A DNA stretch of 64,000 nucleotides from Thalassia testudinum (Eukaryota; Streptophyta; Magnoliopsida; Alismatales; Hydrocharitaceae). The stretch lies in assembly GCA_037157565.1 (NCBI GenBank), contig JAZHRO010000062.1, positions 1,984,001-2,048,000 on the forward strand. Reading direction: 5' to 3'. A program made the position numbers and the translations under genes. Each line of letters begins with the position of its first letter. Positions within the stretch are counted from its first letter, which is position 1. Below the pieces are notes generated by a model, which did no database searches, was not told the origin of the DNA, and saw only the letters and a program-made list of their open reading frames with translations. Shown here in pieces: positions 44,770-55,195 of the stretch.

Positions 44770-45838
44770 ACCATTGGAAGACCTCGACCCAAATGATAGC
44801 ATTTTCATCACATTTGATGGAGTGGGCTGAGGTTAAGTTGCTAATCTCACCCTCCCTTTTGATCACAAGATGGAACTCAAGCGCACCCTTAGGGAACATA
44901 ACCCTGAAGAAATTCACCTATTTGAGGAGTCCGAGGTTACCAGTGTAAACCATTTACCCCAGATGGAGTGCCCTAGGGGATCTCTTGAGATTTTAGATGA
45001 TTCTAGACCTTGGGTATATGATGACTTGTATGATGAGGGGAGGGATGAATTATATGAGGAACCTACATTCAAGATTTGGAGTGATACTAAGGGTGATTAT
45101 GTCTTATTTGAAGAATTAGCCCCCGTGGATGTCAAAAAGTTGACCAAATTAGGTTTCCTTAGCACATCCATTGATGACATCTCTCCTCATGATGAAATAA
45201 TGGAAAATTTGGAAGCAACTTCTGAGATTAATGTGGACTCACATATAGACTTCGGGGAGGATTTGAGAAAAGAACAAGAACCCGAGGATGACATTGATAG
45301 GATAATCCCTAGATTTGTTGCTTCCAACCTGCCTTCATTTGATTCAGAGTCATCCTCTGATTCACCTATGTCTGAAGGAAAAATGTTGACTCCATACATT
45401 GAAATGATCATTGATGAAGTGCAGGCAGATACTTCTGATAGTTCAAGGAATGCTAGGGATGTAATTGAGGAATTGGAAAGATTGTTAGGGATGGACACCG
45501 AGCCAACTAAACCCAACTTAGATCTTACGACCATCCCACAACCTCGAAACTTGGATGCCCTAGACAATCCTTGGGTTAAAGACATGCTCACTACTATTTT
45601 GACCGGGGGGTTTAACAGACCAATATTTCTTGTAATGGAGTACCGGGTATGGATTGTTGCTTTCTATGGTCAGTCCATCACCCTGGGGGTTTATCTCTAC
45701 ACCATTCCTTCCCCATTTCTTTTGGAGGATCCTTGTCATCCTCCCCTTACCCGTTTGGAGGTTGTTATGCTAGTTTATCCTTTAGAACCTCCTCTGGTGA
45801 CCTGGGAAGATTTCATTCCCATCTTGGTTGGGTGAGCA
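44770..45838 (+). pseudogene. Element 3 ORF, second part: acidic protein of unknown family
   Basis: Frame-continuous with 24742-25292 across the 1d insertion. Two stops (44828, 44834) precede a clean open stretch of 321 codons to the TGA at 45836. It is strongly acidic (words such as DDLYDEGRDELYEEP, FEELAPVDVKKLTKLGF, DSESSSDSPMSEGK, DVIEELERLLGMD), then more hydrophobic and Pro-rich near the end (PSPFLLEDPCHPPLTR). No zinc knuckle, protease or pol motif seen. Length and low stop density suggest fairly recent coding ability. It may act as an accessory or replacement structural protein; no direct evidence. Confidence 0.55.
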
Positions 45839-47251
45839 TTTGCTATTGGGATTCATCATCAGCTTGTCAACATTCTAGGTTACCTGTTTTATAGGCCAGC
45901 ATTACTTTGCTCATTTTTAGGGCCTATTTCTACTATCCTTGAACCTGATTTGTAGATTCTTTGGCTACTCGGTTGCTAGCAAAATAACAGCAGCCCATCT
46001 CTGACCTAGGTAATATCCTTCTATGCAATAGGGACATTGTAGATTTTAGGCATAGGGGGGTGTACTTGGGAATATACATAGCATTTATACATAGTGCATT
46101 CATGCATTTAGTTAATGCATTCTGCATTGCATACATTTGCATTCAAAAAAAAAAAAATTGCATTGAGCTTAACTAGCTGGGCCCTGCATTCTTAAGCAGA
46201 CTAGAACTTTAGGTTAGACTTAGTTGATTCTAGGTGTTGAACTTTAGAAACTAAGTGAGCTACTAGCTTTAGACCTTTAGGGTCCTTTGTGGACTTAAAA
46301 ACTTAAGTAGGAGTTAAGTTGCGGACCATTCCTCAAGAGGTTGAGGAAGAAAAGCAAGGGTTTGAGTTAAAGGCTGGGTAGTACCTAGAGTCTTGTTCTA
46401 CCTTTTGGTTTACGAGTCCTCATAACCTAAGCATCCACATTTCACACACACTTGGTCTTGTGTAAGTGATCACCCTAATTCATTTCTTAAAGAAAAGTTG
46501 TTTCTCTTAGTTTTGACTTAGGAGAAGCTTGAAAACACAATTTGATTGGAAGAGTTCCTGCCGCAGGAGAGGTGGAGTATATACTCACCTTGAGGATGCG
46601 ATGATAACATGTCACCTCCTCGGCGCTTGTCTCTTAGGATATCCATCCTATTGGGGGCATGTAAGCGCATTGTACAGTTCAGATACCATGGGAGGCCCTT
46701 TCTTGAAGTGCCGATTGCCACAGGCCTGAATTCGCTTAAGAAATCCATGGGCGATACTATCTCGAAGTGTCGATTGCCATGAGTTATTGGGGTCACTATG
46801 GGCGGTGCCATCTCGAAGCATCAAAAGCCAAGCACCCTTCGAGGTTTGGTGATGGGAACAATGAATTCGACACAGACCGTGTTGATGGCTGATCCAAGGT
46901 TAAACTTAAAGTAATCAAACAAACAAAATATATATATATATATATATATTTTGTTAATAATAATACTCGCTTTCTAGGTTGGCAATCATACCAACCTCAA
47001 ATAACTCAGACCAATGCACATGTACAAATGCTTTAATCTCTCGGACAAATAAACCCTAGGGTAGAGTTAGAAATTGGGGAAACTTGTGCTTGCAACTAGT
47101 CTTTAGCTGAACTAGTCTATAACTTAGCAACTACTTGGGAACCTTAGGTCAAAAGTCTGAACTTAACATGTTTCTAAAGGAAGACTGATTGGGTTGGCTA
47201 GTCTACTTGGAGTGCCAGGTTATTGCTTAGACTTGCTAGGGACTAGCAAAA
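45839..47251 (+). other. 3' non-coding region of element 3
   Basis: Contains GGGACATTGT (46031-46040) and CATAGGGGGG (46051-46060), an A run at 46145, a structured block (46561-46890) shared with element 2d, and a TA microsatellite near 46928-46950. No coding potential seen. Confidence 0.75.
46622..46890 (+). repeat. Structured RNA candidate block in element 3
   Basis: A long stem-loop (GGCGCTT 46622-46628 with AAGCGC 46663-46668; inner TAGGAT / ATCCTA, 46635-46650), then three hairpins with 7-base loops: 46694-46712, 46752-46772 (7-bp stem CGATACT / AGTGTCG) and 46804-46822. A conserved tail includes ACACAGACCGTGTTGA. The same order is found at 56133-56400 in element 2d. Confidence 0.7.
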
Positions 47252-47269
47252 ACTATGTATGGGGGTATT
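47252..47269 (+). other. Polypurine tract of element 3
   Basis: CTATGTATGGGGGTATT, directly before the 3' LTR. Confidence 0.75.
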
Positions 47270-48985
47270 TGATTAGCCCATATTTGTGGGCTATTTAAGT
47301 ATTTAAGTGCCTAGACATTAAGTTAATTTTAACATTTAGATAGCATACATTAGGATGTAAATAAATTAATTCATACTGTTAGCTTAAGTGCATAATTCAT
47401 GTGTGGCATCCATATCTAAATGCATTTAGAATTAACATAGAATTGCATGCATTTGATTAGTTAATTAATTAGGTGCATTACATACATTGTTTTAATTAAC
47501 ATAAAAGTTAAGGGGTTATGTATAAATAATCCTAACTATTTTATTATTCTTCTTTTTTCTCCTTCTGTAGGAACGGCTCTGCCTCTCCTATGGCATCTAT
47601 ACCTCCTTAATGGTCGTGAGAAGTGGATCTGCTCCCGCCTCTCCATTTCAAATCCTTGCACACGGCTATAAGAGAGGGACAGCTGCTACTGTGCTCGGGG
47701 AGGCCATCATCCCATTTCACCACCGTGCAGCATTCCACCACCGTGGGCCTCCACAGCCAAGCTCCGTCATACCGTGGGCCAGTGGGGTGACAGACTGTCT
47801 CATCAAGAGGATGGAGTTGGCCACCACCATGCACGAACTCCTTGAAGCTCGCCTACAGTGAGTGCATCTACTGATGCACGACTTGCCTTCCCTTGTACAC
47901 CACCATAGCCATTGCCATCCACGCCTGCCCGACCACCTCGTACGCGCCATGCATCTCCTCACTGCACGCTACACCCAAGCCCCTAGTGCACGCCCACCAG
48001 CGTCCCTCTGGCATACCCACTCTCCTCTAGATCACGTGCCCACACCCCCTGCAGCGTGCCATCACAGCACACTCAACGCCGCCCACAACCACTCCAAGTT
48101 GCTGCTCCAGCAGCAACAGAGCACCCACTCGCCTCCAGCCCACGCGCGCAGAGCGCATGCATCACCTGCAACAGCAGCGACTTCGCCTGCACGTAGAGCA
48201 TGTTGCGCCTCTGCCTGTACCTCCCATGCCACGCGTAGGCACTAGCGGTCCACGCAGCAACATGCGCACGGCTGCACGTCCTCCAGCAGCTTCTGCCGCG
48301 CACACCTCCAATGTGCACAGCAGGTAGCAATGTGTCCCTTGCTGATCAGCCTTACCCACGTGAAGCTCTCCACCCACGCTTGCACGCCTAGCGCGCTGGC
48401 GTCCCCTCACCTTCGCGAGCTTCAGCAGTAAACAGAGCTGTAGCTTGTCGCCACCCACCGTCGACCTCTCTTCCGTTCTCTTGTCTCCAGCCACCTTGCG
48501 CCGAGCTACTACCGCCATCGAGTGCGGCCCAGCCCGAAGGACCTCTGACGAGCTTCGCGTCTCCGACCAAGCCTTCCTCGTCGTGCAAGGTGGAGGGGAA
48601 ATCCCCTATTTTGCATTGATTTCTTATTACATTTCACCACCATTGCAAAAGGAGAATTTTTGACTTAATAATATTATATTCTAGTGATTTTATAAGAACC
48701 CCCTCATCTTTCATTGAAATGCAAGTTCAGCGATTACATGCATTGCTATCCTAGTTAGAAGGGAGTTTTTAGCTTGCTTACTTAGGAAACCTAATTGTGA
48801 ACATTATTATTTTCAAATTTAGCGAGTCTTAATAGGTCATTGCCTCCCTGTGGACACGACCTGCTCTCCTGTGAGTGATTTAATTTTAATTTTAATTACT
48901 TTGATTAATCGATTTTCCACCACTTAGAAATACAAATGACAAATCTTCTTAATCATCATTTTTGAAAGCAAAAATCGTCTTATCA
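47270..48985 (+). repeat. 3' LTR of element 3
   Basis: 1716 bp; near-identical start and end to the 5' LTR; TATA box at 47521-47528. Confidence 0.92.
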
Positions 48986-48990
48986 GACTA

Positions 48991-49640
48991 GGTTAGGTGT
49001 GTTTGGTGGAGCTAGCTAGGTAGGGTTTAAGGTATTGGTTGGCTGAGGTAGAGTAATGGAGGAGGAAGTAGAGGAGCTAGTGTTTGTTGATGAGGAGCTG
49101 AATGGAGCTGCATTGGAGCTCACTGAAGTAGAAAGCTGTTGAAGATAGTTGAAGTGGTGCTCAATAGCTAGCTAGTTCTTTGCTAGCTACCAATCTTAGT
49201 TAAGTTGAGCTAAAGTTGGTCTTCCCGAAGATTACCTAGCTAGCTAAGGTAGCTAGCTTAGGTCAAGTGGCTCAGCTCAGCTAAGTTGAGTTGATCTAAG
49301 TCTTCAGGATTGAGTTGACCCAAGCTGGTTGAGAGCTTCTTCAGCTGACTAGGCTTAGCTAGATGATGGCAATAGCTAACCCTAGTCAGATAGAGCTTCT
49401 AGGAGCTGAATGGAGTTGAAAGGAGCTGGAATCCACTAAGTTGAGCTAGCCTATGCTTCCATTCAGCTAAGGTGAGCTGAATGGAGCTGAAATGAGCTAG
49501 CCACAACTAGGTTTAGCTGGAATTGAGCTGAAGTCAACTTTGATGAGCTGGATTTAGCTAGGATCCAGTTGAATTTGGGTTTCCTCCTCATCTTCTGTCT
49601 TCCAAAGTTCTAGGGTTTGTGGGATCTACCTTTGTGCTTA
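48991..49640 (-). mobile_element. Copia-associated LTR, right part, with AGCT array
   Basis: Continues the LTR cut at 21501. Between 49000 and 49570 roughly forty AGCT tetramers occur, often as AGCTAGCT or GAGCTGAATGGAGCTG. It passes into a copia RNase H on the minus strand. The LTR start was not pinned down. Confidence 0.45.
49000..49570 (-). repeat. Array of AGCT palindromes
   Basis: About forty AGCT words in under 600 bases; in random sequence of this length two or three would be expected. Confidence 0.8.
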
Positions 49641-49779
49641 TCACTGACACTCAAATAAACACATTAGAAAGACAAAAATATGTAATGAATGCCTAACCTA
49701 GGAGAATGCCTAAATGCAGCCCAGAAACCCAATTGTAGAGTCAAAAATCAAAGAGCTATGTTTGTTTTAGGGCATAAGA

Positions 49780-50199
49780 ATGATGATAAATTGGTGTTTA
49801 TCATTAGACCTAGTTCTTTTCCAATAGTTATAAATCTTTATTTTGCTAGGGGTTTAGTGACGATATCAGTTAATTATTTTTCAGTTTGTATAAACTCTAA
49901 GGTTATTTCCTTTTTCAGTGGATAATCTCTTAGGAAGTGATATCTGATATCTATGTATTTTGTTTTAGAGTGATGAATAAGATTTTTTGATAGGTTAATG
50001 GCACTAGTATTGTCACAAAGAATTCTAGTGTTATCAAAACTAAGTCCAAAATCTTTAAGTGTTTTCTTCATCCAAAAAATATGCGAACACACTAGGGAAG
50101 TGGCAATGTATTCGGCTTCAGTTGTGGATAGTGAAACACAATTTTGTTTCTTGTTGACCCAAGAGACTGGTGAATTTCTGAGAAACTGACAGGTTCTGA
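49780..50199 (-). pseudogene. Copia RNase H fragment (SIRE-like)
   Basis: Minus-strand frame with CVSLSTTEAEYIATS, SHIFWMKKTLKDFGLSFD, ILCDNTSAINLSKN and KTKYIDIRYHFLRD, the C-terminal RNase H of copia pol. After a frame break near 49870, DIVTKPLAK (the TKPL signature) and ITIGKELGLM follow. The N-terminal side is cut at 50199 by the family 4 LTR. Upstream pol domains are absent. Truncated and inactive. Confidence 0.88.
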
Positions 50200-50716
50200 T
50201 GTTCACAAAATCTACACGATTAAAAATATCGAATCACTGTAGCATGTAAATAAAGTGATCAATTAATATAATACCAAACTATAAGGGGTCCGGGTCGAAT
50301 AAAGGGGGGCAGTCATTATTTAATACATTTCATAATTATTATATAGTGTAGTATAATATATATATTTTTGAAAAGTACAGTAGAATATATATATATAGAT
50401 ATTAAATAGATGCAGAGATAATAGTAATAGAAACACAGATAAATGAATGCTACAATTTATTTTTAATATCAAGAATGTCTCACAATATGAATCTAATTAG
50501 TGATTATAATCATAATAGAATTATAAAAGAATAGAGAGAGAAAATATTGGAGCTGCTTAAGGGATGCTTGAGGAAGCTTCAGATCCAGGGTGTCGGGAAA
50601 AAGAAGATGGAGTCTAGAGAGGAATACTTTTGGTGGACGTTAACTAAGGTAGAGGAGGGCTAGGTTGGCTAAATGTCTAAGAGACTAAGTACCCCCTAAG
50701 GGTTGGAGGCTAGGTC

Positions 50717-50723
50717 TTTTTAT
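50717..50723 (-). promoter_or_regulatory. TATA box of the family 4 LTR
   Basis: TATAAAA on the minus strand, preceding the transcribed part of the LTR. Confidence 0.6.
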
Positions 50724-51094
50724 AGGAATCTTGGTGGCTTCCTAGTGGTTAATCTAGAGTGCCTAGGATCACTAATTTGGATGGCTTAGATTCAATCAAA
50801 AGTGATGCTTAGGATTGGTTAAATAGGGACCTTAGGATCTAGGTTGCAAGGCTAGGATAGGAGGCTAGCTAGGTGGTGGTTAGGGTTTCCTAGGATAGGG
50901 GGGTGGTGCAACTAAGGTTTCCTAAGATCTTGGTGGCCAGCCACCAAGGGATAAGATCCTATCTCTTATGTGGTCGATCACTAAGGGATAAGATCCTCTT
51001 AAGTTGGCACCAACTTAAGAGGATTAGGTTAGGATTTTTGTGGGTTTCAAGTTGGTGGGCTTAGGGCTAGGTTTTGTATACATGGGTTGTGAGA

Positions 51095-51505
51095 ATGAGT
51101 TCCTAATTAGGCTAGGTTGACCTTAAGTCTAATGGGTTAGGTCCAAATACGTAGGTCCTAGTCTAATTGTGTGTGTGAGTGTGTAATTGGGTTCAGGAAA
51201 ATCTAAATAAGTTAAGGCTTAGTCTAATTAGGTAATAAGTGAGTCTAATTAGGTTCTAATGAACCTAATTAAACGTGTGTGGGTTGGTATTTGCTCAATT
51301 AGGTTCTGGGTGAACCTAATTAAATTCAAATGCACCCAATCAAGTGAGTGTGCACCTAATTAGGTAAGGGCTTGGTTTAATAGGTTTATGTTGGGTTTGA
51401 TTCAAAATGAGTCTAATCAATTGAGGGTTAATCTAATTAGGTCCCATGGACCTACTTGACTAGTGACTAGCCCAATTGACTCAGACTGAGTCAATTAAGT
51501 GTGTT
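51095..51505 (-). repeat. Array of AATT-core palindromes
   Basis: About fifteen copies of CCTAATTAGG, TCTAATTAGG, CCTAATTAAA, CTCAATTAGG and related words within 410 bases, in U3. Confidence 0.8.
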
Positions 51506-51706
51506 ATGGATCTAAATAGGTTTCTAGGATAGGGATAGGGTATTGGATAAGTGGATTAGGGTTAGGGATAGTAGGATAGGAGTATGGATAGGGTGGATAT
51601 GTTCATGGATAATGCTATCCATATTTTTGGCTTTTGAGCTCAAATATCTAAGGTTGAGCTGGTTCAGGGATTAGGTACTGGATAACGTCATCCTAAGGTT
51701 TCTAGG

Positions 51707-54151
51707 TGTTAACGTGCTTTCGTCGACTTTGAAATATGTGTCGTAGTATAGTCAACAAAAATGAATCAACATTTAAAATTTATAATGCTTGAAATGTGAG
51801 TTCCGAGGTCATCTTAGGGAGCAAAATAATCGCAATGTACCACTAATCAATGAATATAATGAAGTACAGGAAGCTTTGATATAAAAGAAATATATGCTCA
51901 ATTTATTGCAATATCAAACTCCTAAAAAGAAATATAAGTGTTTGAGTGAAAAAAATATGATTCAAATAACTCAATACTTCACTGAATACTTTGATTAGAT
52001 GTCTAGAACTAATGTCAGATGACTTAAACTTCAAATTTTGACATCTGATCTAAAGTCTGATAGAGCAAAACACCCTACCCTTCTCTTAGCCAAACCCTTT
52101 TCCTTCTCTCTCTCTTTCCTTTCAGACCAAACCCAGTTTAGGCTCGGTTCAAGAAGCTCAAAACCTAGCCTAGGCTCACGCCCAAGCGTGCACTTACATG
52201 CATGTGAATGTGTGTGCACGCGTATGGGTAGAGTAGGGGATTTGACCCCCTGTGTTCATGGGCAACAAGCCCATGAACACATTTCTTTATGCAGCCAATT
52301 CTATTTTATTTTCCCACGATGTGGGACTAAAGTCCCTATCTTCTCCTTCGTGCTTTGCCGTGAGAAAGAGCTGATGAAGGCAAGCTCAATTGGATGCCCA
52401 ACTGCATTGGTTCTATCTAATTGAGGACGTAAGAGGAGTCCTTGTGTTGTTCCATAGATATTGGAAGAGGTTGCGAGATGGATGGTTGTTGGATGATGGC
52501 TGACGGAGTTAGAGAAGAAGACCGACGATGGCGAGCACCTGTATAGATGAATATGGGCTGGGCCCCAATTAAAATGCTTAGAAGCTTCGCTGGAGCATGG
52601 TGAAGTGAGTGGTGGTGGTGGTTTGGTGAATGTGGTGTGTGGCGGCCGACCGACGAAGCTCTAGAGAGCTCTAGTAACCGGAGTCAGGGATGGAATTTGG
52701 AGGTGATGCAAGGGCAATTAACCTAAGAAAAAGCTCGACCTTGATGAGGGAAAGCTTTTACTTAGGTTAATTAGGCGTGAGGGAAGCAGAGTAGGTAGGA
52801 CAGTGACGGTGGCTGGGCGGTGGCCGATGTCGTGGAAGACGATAGAGAGGGAGAATGGAGTTAAGGAGCTACGCATACCTAATTGAAGGTGAGGGGAAGA
52901 AAAGCCCTAAACCTATTGAAGGCAAGGAGTAGTGGAGATAGGTCGCCAATGGTACACCAGAGATAAAGAAGTGCAGAAATCAAAGCCGATGATGAGTAAT
53001 TAGGGGCTCAAGCTTCACATGAACCTTCGTGGAAGCATGGGGAGGTAATGCCCTTTGCCTATTGTACGTGGCAGAGGGTGAAGAAGGAGGGAGAAGAGGC
53101 TTTGAGGTGTGGTGAAGCTCGGTTGGAGAAGAAGAGGAAGAGAGGAAATTAGGCCTAGCCACGCACCAGTTTGACATGAAGATGTGCTTCCCTTTTTATA
53201 AAGTCGAATACCAGGTCAAATAACCCAACACATGCTCATTTGGCATGTTTCTTAATTGACTTTTTAGCTCTTCTTTCTTGAGGTCACTAGTGGCAATTCC
53301 ATTCATCTCGGATATGGAGGAGGCATTCAATCGATCTGAAATGATCTGATTATCAATCCTTCCAAGTTTGGTGGGATTTGATAAGGATTTGGGTGTTTAA
53401 TTCCTTGTTCAAAAGTTGCATGTGATGGGTTGACTTCCTCTGTGTTTCAACGTTTTCTTGGGGAAGAAGGTGATGGTAGTAGGGGCATTTTTATTAGAAT
53501 GAAAAAAAGTTAGGGACTAGAATGCAAGAAGAATCAAGACTTAGGGGGCTTTATGTGATAAATAGAGAATTTTGGATTAGAATGCAAACTAGGTCAAGAT
53601 GGACTCTGATTGAGCTCAAATTTTATGGTCAAACTAATTTGGATCCAAGGAATCTAATAGTGACCTCAAATTTAGGTTTTTACCATGTTTGACTAGGTAA
53701 TTTACATAGAAGCCTAAAATAGAACAAATTCTCACCTAAGTCTCTATTTTTGATAAAAAATGGGTTCCTTTGGTCAAAGTGAAGGTTCAAAACCTCATAG
53801 AATATTTTTTAATGATTTTTAGGAGGTTTAGATTGCAGTTATTTCCACCAAAATCATTTCAATTTAGGTGAGGCTAAAATTAGGGTTTTCTTAATGAATT
53901 AATTCTCAGATCATCAAAAAATCCTGATTTAGTCAGCTCAAGCCCACTTCTTCGGAAATCGAGCTAATTTGACCTTAGATTAAGCCCTTGATTAATCTGC
54001 ATTTGTGATTAGGTGTTAAACAACATAATTAACTTATTTTCTTGTCTTCTTCTTAGATTCAATTCAGAATGGAGTTACGACCTTAAGGAGCATTTATCAC
54101 TTGATTTTGGCTAATTTAAAATAGTTATGATGAATGATGGTATTACCATCG
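51707..54151 (-). mobile_element. Family 2 solo LTR 2c
   Basis: Minus-strand LTR of 2445 bp. Exact duplications CTAGG at 51702-51706 and 54152-54156 flank it. The right terminus reads CCATCG where CCATCA is expected, a mutated LTR start. TATA region at 53194-53200. The conserved palindrome is degraded at 52319-52337. No internal region, hence solo. Confidence 0.85.
53194..53200 (-). promoter_or_regulatory. TATA box of LTR 2c
   Basis: TTTATAAAAAGG on the minus strand. Confidence 0.5.
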
Positions 54152-54490
54152 CTAGGATAGGCTAGGGTTATCCTAATTCCTCTCTTTCCTCCTTTGTTTT
54201 TGTGTCTTCAATCTTTCATTATTTCATCTTTATTCCTCAATCAACTCCTAGCTCAGCTATAGCTTTTGCTCCTATCCAACTTTATTTCTTAGTTCTTCAA
54301 ATCACTTTGAGACCAATTACCTACATTACTGACAAGTGACTAGAATTAGGAGATAATTATTTATAAGATAAATGCAAAGCACAAATTTGCATGCATGCTC
54401 TAAATGCAATATTTATAAACCTAATGCATGATTATGCTAAGTAATTACCCTAGATTAAGCCAATTAGGGTAATAGATTTAATTGTTATCA

Positions 54491-54655
54491 CACCCCCATG
54501 CCTATTTTTTTCTAGTCCCTAGAAAAATCAATATGCAAAAAACCTGTGGGAATCATGCGAGAATCATAATACCTTTTATTTCTTTTTTTTCCAAAGATAT
54601 TGTCAGGGAATCAAGCTAGTTTCAATAAAAAAAATCCTAATAAGATTTTTCAGTA
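54491..54655 (-). other. Purine tract and short internal remnant of the family 4 element
   Basis: The minus-strand purine tract is followed by about 150 bases of AT-rich sequence with no coding signal, then a junction to the plus-strand 2d integrase. Confidence 0.55.
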
Positions 54656-55195
54656 ATGAAAAGAAATTGTGGACAAATCCATAACGACAAAGATTCAATA
54701 GTTCCCTTTAGACTGGGCATGTCTCCCTTTAGACTGGTGTACGGAAAGGCATGCCACCTTCCCGTAGAACTAAAGCATAAAGCCTATTGGGTAGTACGGA
54801 ACTGTAATCTAGATCTTTCCAAGGCTGGGACCCACAGAAAACTCCAAATCAGCGAGATCAATGAATTACGCCTAGACGCGTACGAGAACTCGCAAATCTA
54901 CAAGGAGCGGGTTAAAGCCTTCCACGACAAACACATCTCGAGAAAGATCTTTCATCCTGGTCAAAAGGTCCTACTCTTTGATGCCCGACTAAAACTCTTC
55001 CCAGGAAAACTGAGATCCAAGTGGGTCGGACCATATTTGGTCCGACAGGTTTTTGGAAATGGAGCAATCGAAATCAGTCCACTCAGCCACGATTCTGAAC
55101 CTTTCATCATGAACGGTCAGAGACTCAAGCCGTTCATTGATGTAACTTCTACTGATTTGGCTGAAGCATCTTATATCCTCCATTCCCCTTGAGCT
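54656..55195 (+). pseudogene. Integrase C-terminal part of element 2d (Ty3/gypsy, Athila/Tat-like)
   Basis: 178 open codons. GMSPFRLVYGKACHLPVELK is the end of the integrase core typical of plant Athila/Tat elements. Then LDAYENSQIYKERVKAFHDK, FHPGQKVLLFDARLKLFPGK and LRSKWVGPYLVRQVFGNGAI form the C-terminal, GPY/F-like domain. Integrase joins element cDNA to the chromosome. The catalytic zinc and DDE regions and all upstream genes are missing, cut at the junction near 54655. The stop at 55193 is followed by GGGAGGCATCCCG, a word often found just after integrase in this lineage. This is the only integrase of this lineage in the window. Confidence 0.9.

Larger units (their letters stand above)
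21502..48985 (+). mobile_element. Complete family 3 element, split by element 1d
   Basis: LTRs 21502-23238 (1737 bp) and 47270-48985 (1716 bp) start TGATTAGC and end CTTATCA. Flanks AACTA (21497-21501) and GACTA (48986-48990) differ at one base. A tRNA-Asp primer site at 23241-23258 and a purine tract GTATGGGGGTATT before the 3' LTR fit the other gypsy-type elements. Without its nested insertions it is about 8.0 kb. The internal region carries an acidic ORF but no recognisable gag or pol. Element 1d entered at ATGGT, between 25292 and 44765. Confidence 0.9.
50200..54490 (-). mobile_element. Family 4 LTR (3' LTR), interrupted by solo LTR 2c
   Basis: Minus-strand LTR from TGTTCACAAAATC (50200) to TTATCA (54490) with an outside purine tract AGGCATGGGGGTG (54491-54503), so it is a 3' LTR. 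Own sequence about 50200-51706 plus 54157-54490, roughly 1.8 kb. U5 carries a CCGGGTCGAATAAAGG block near 50290. TATA box at 50717-50723. It is inserted in copia RNase H. A palindrome array sits in U3. Confidence 0.75.

Noticed and set aside
46928..46950. TA microsatellite as a functional element
   Set aside because: Ordinary dinucleotide repeat in a non-coding region.
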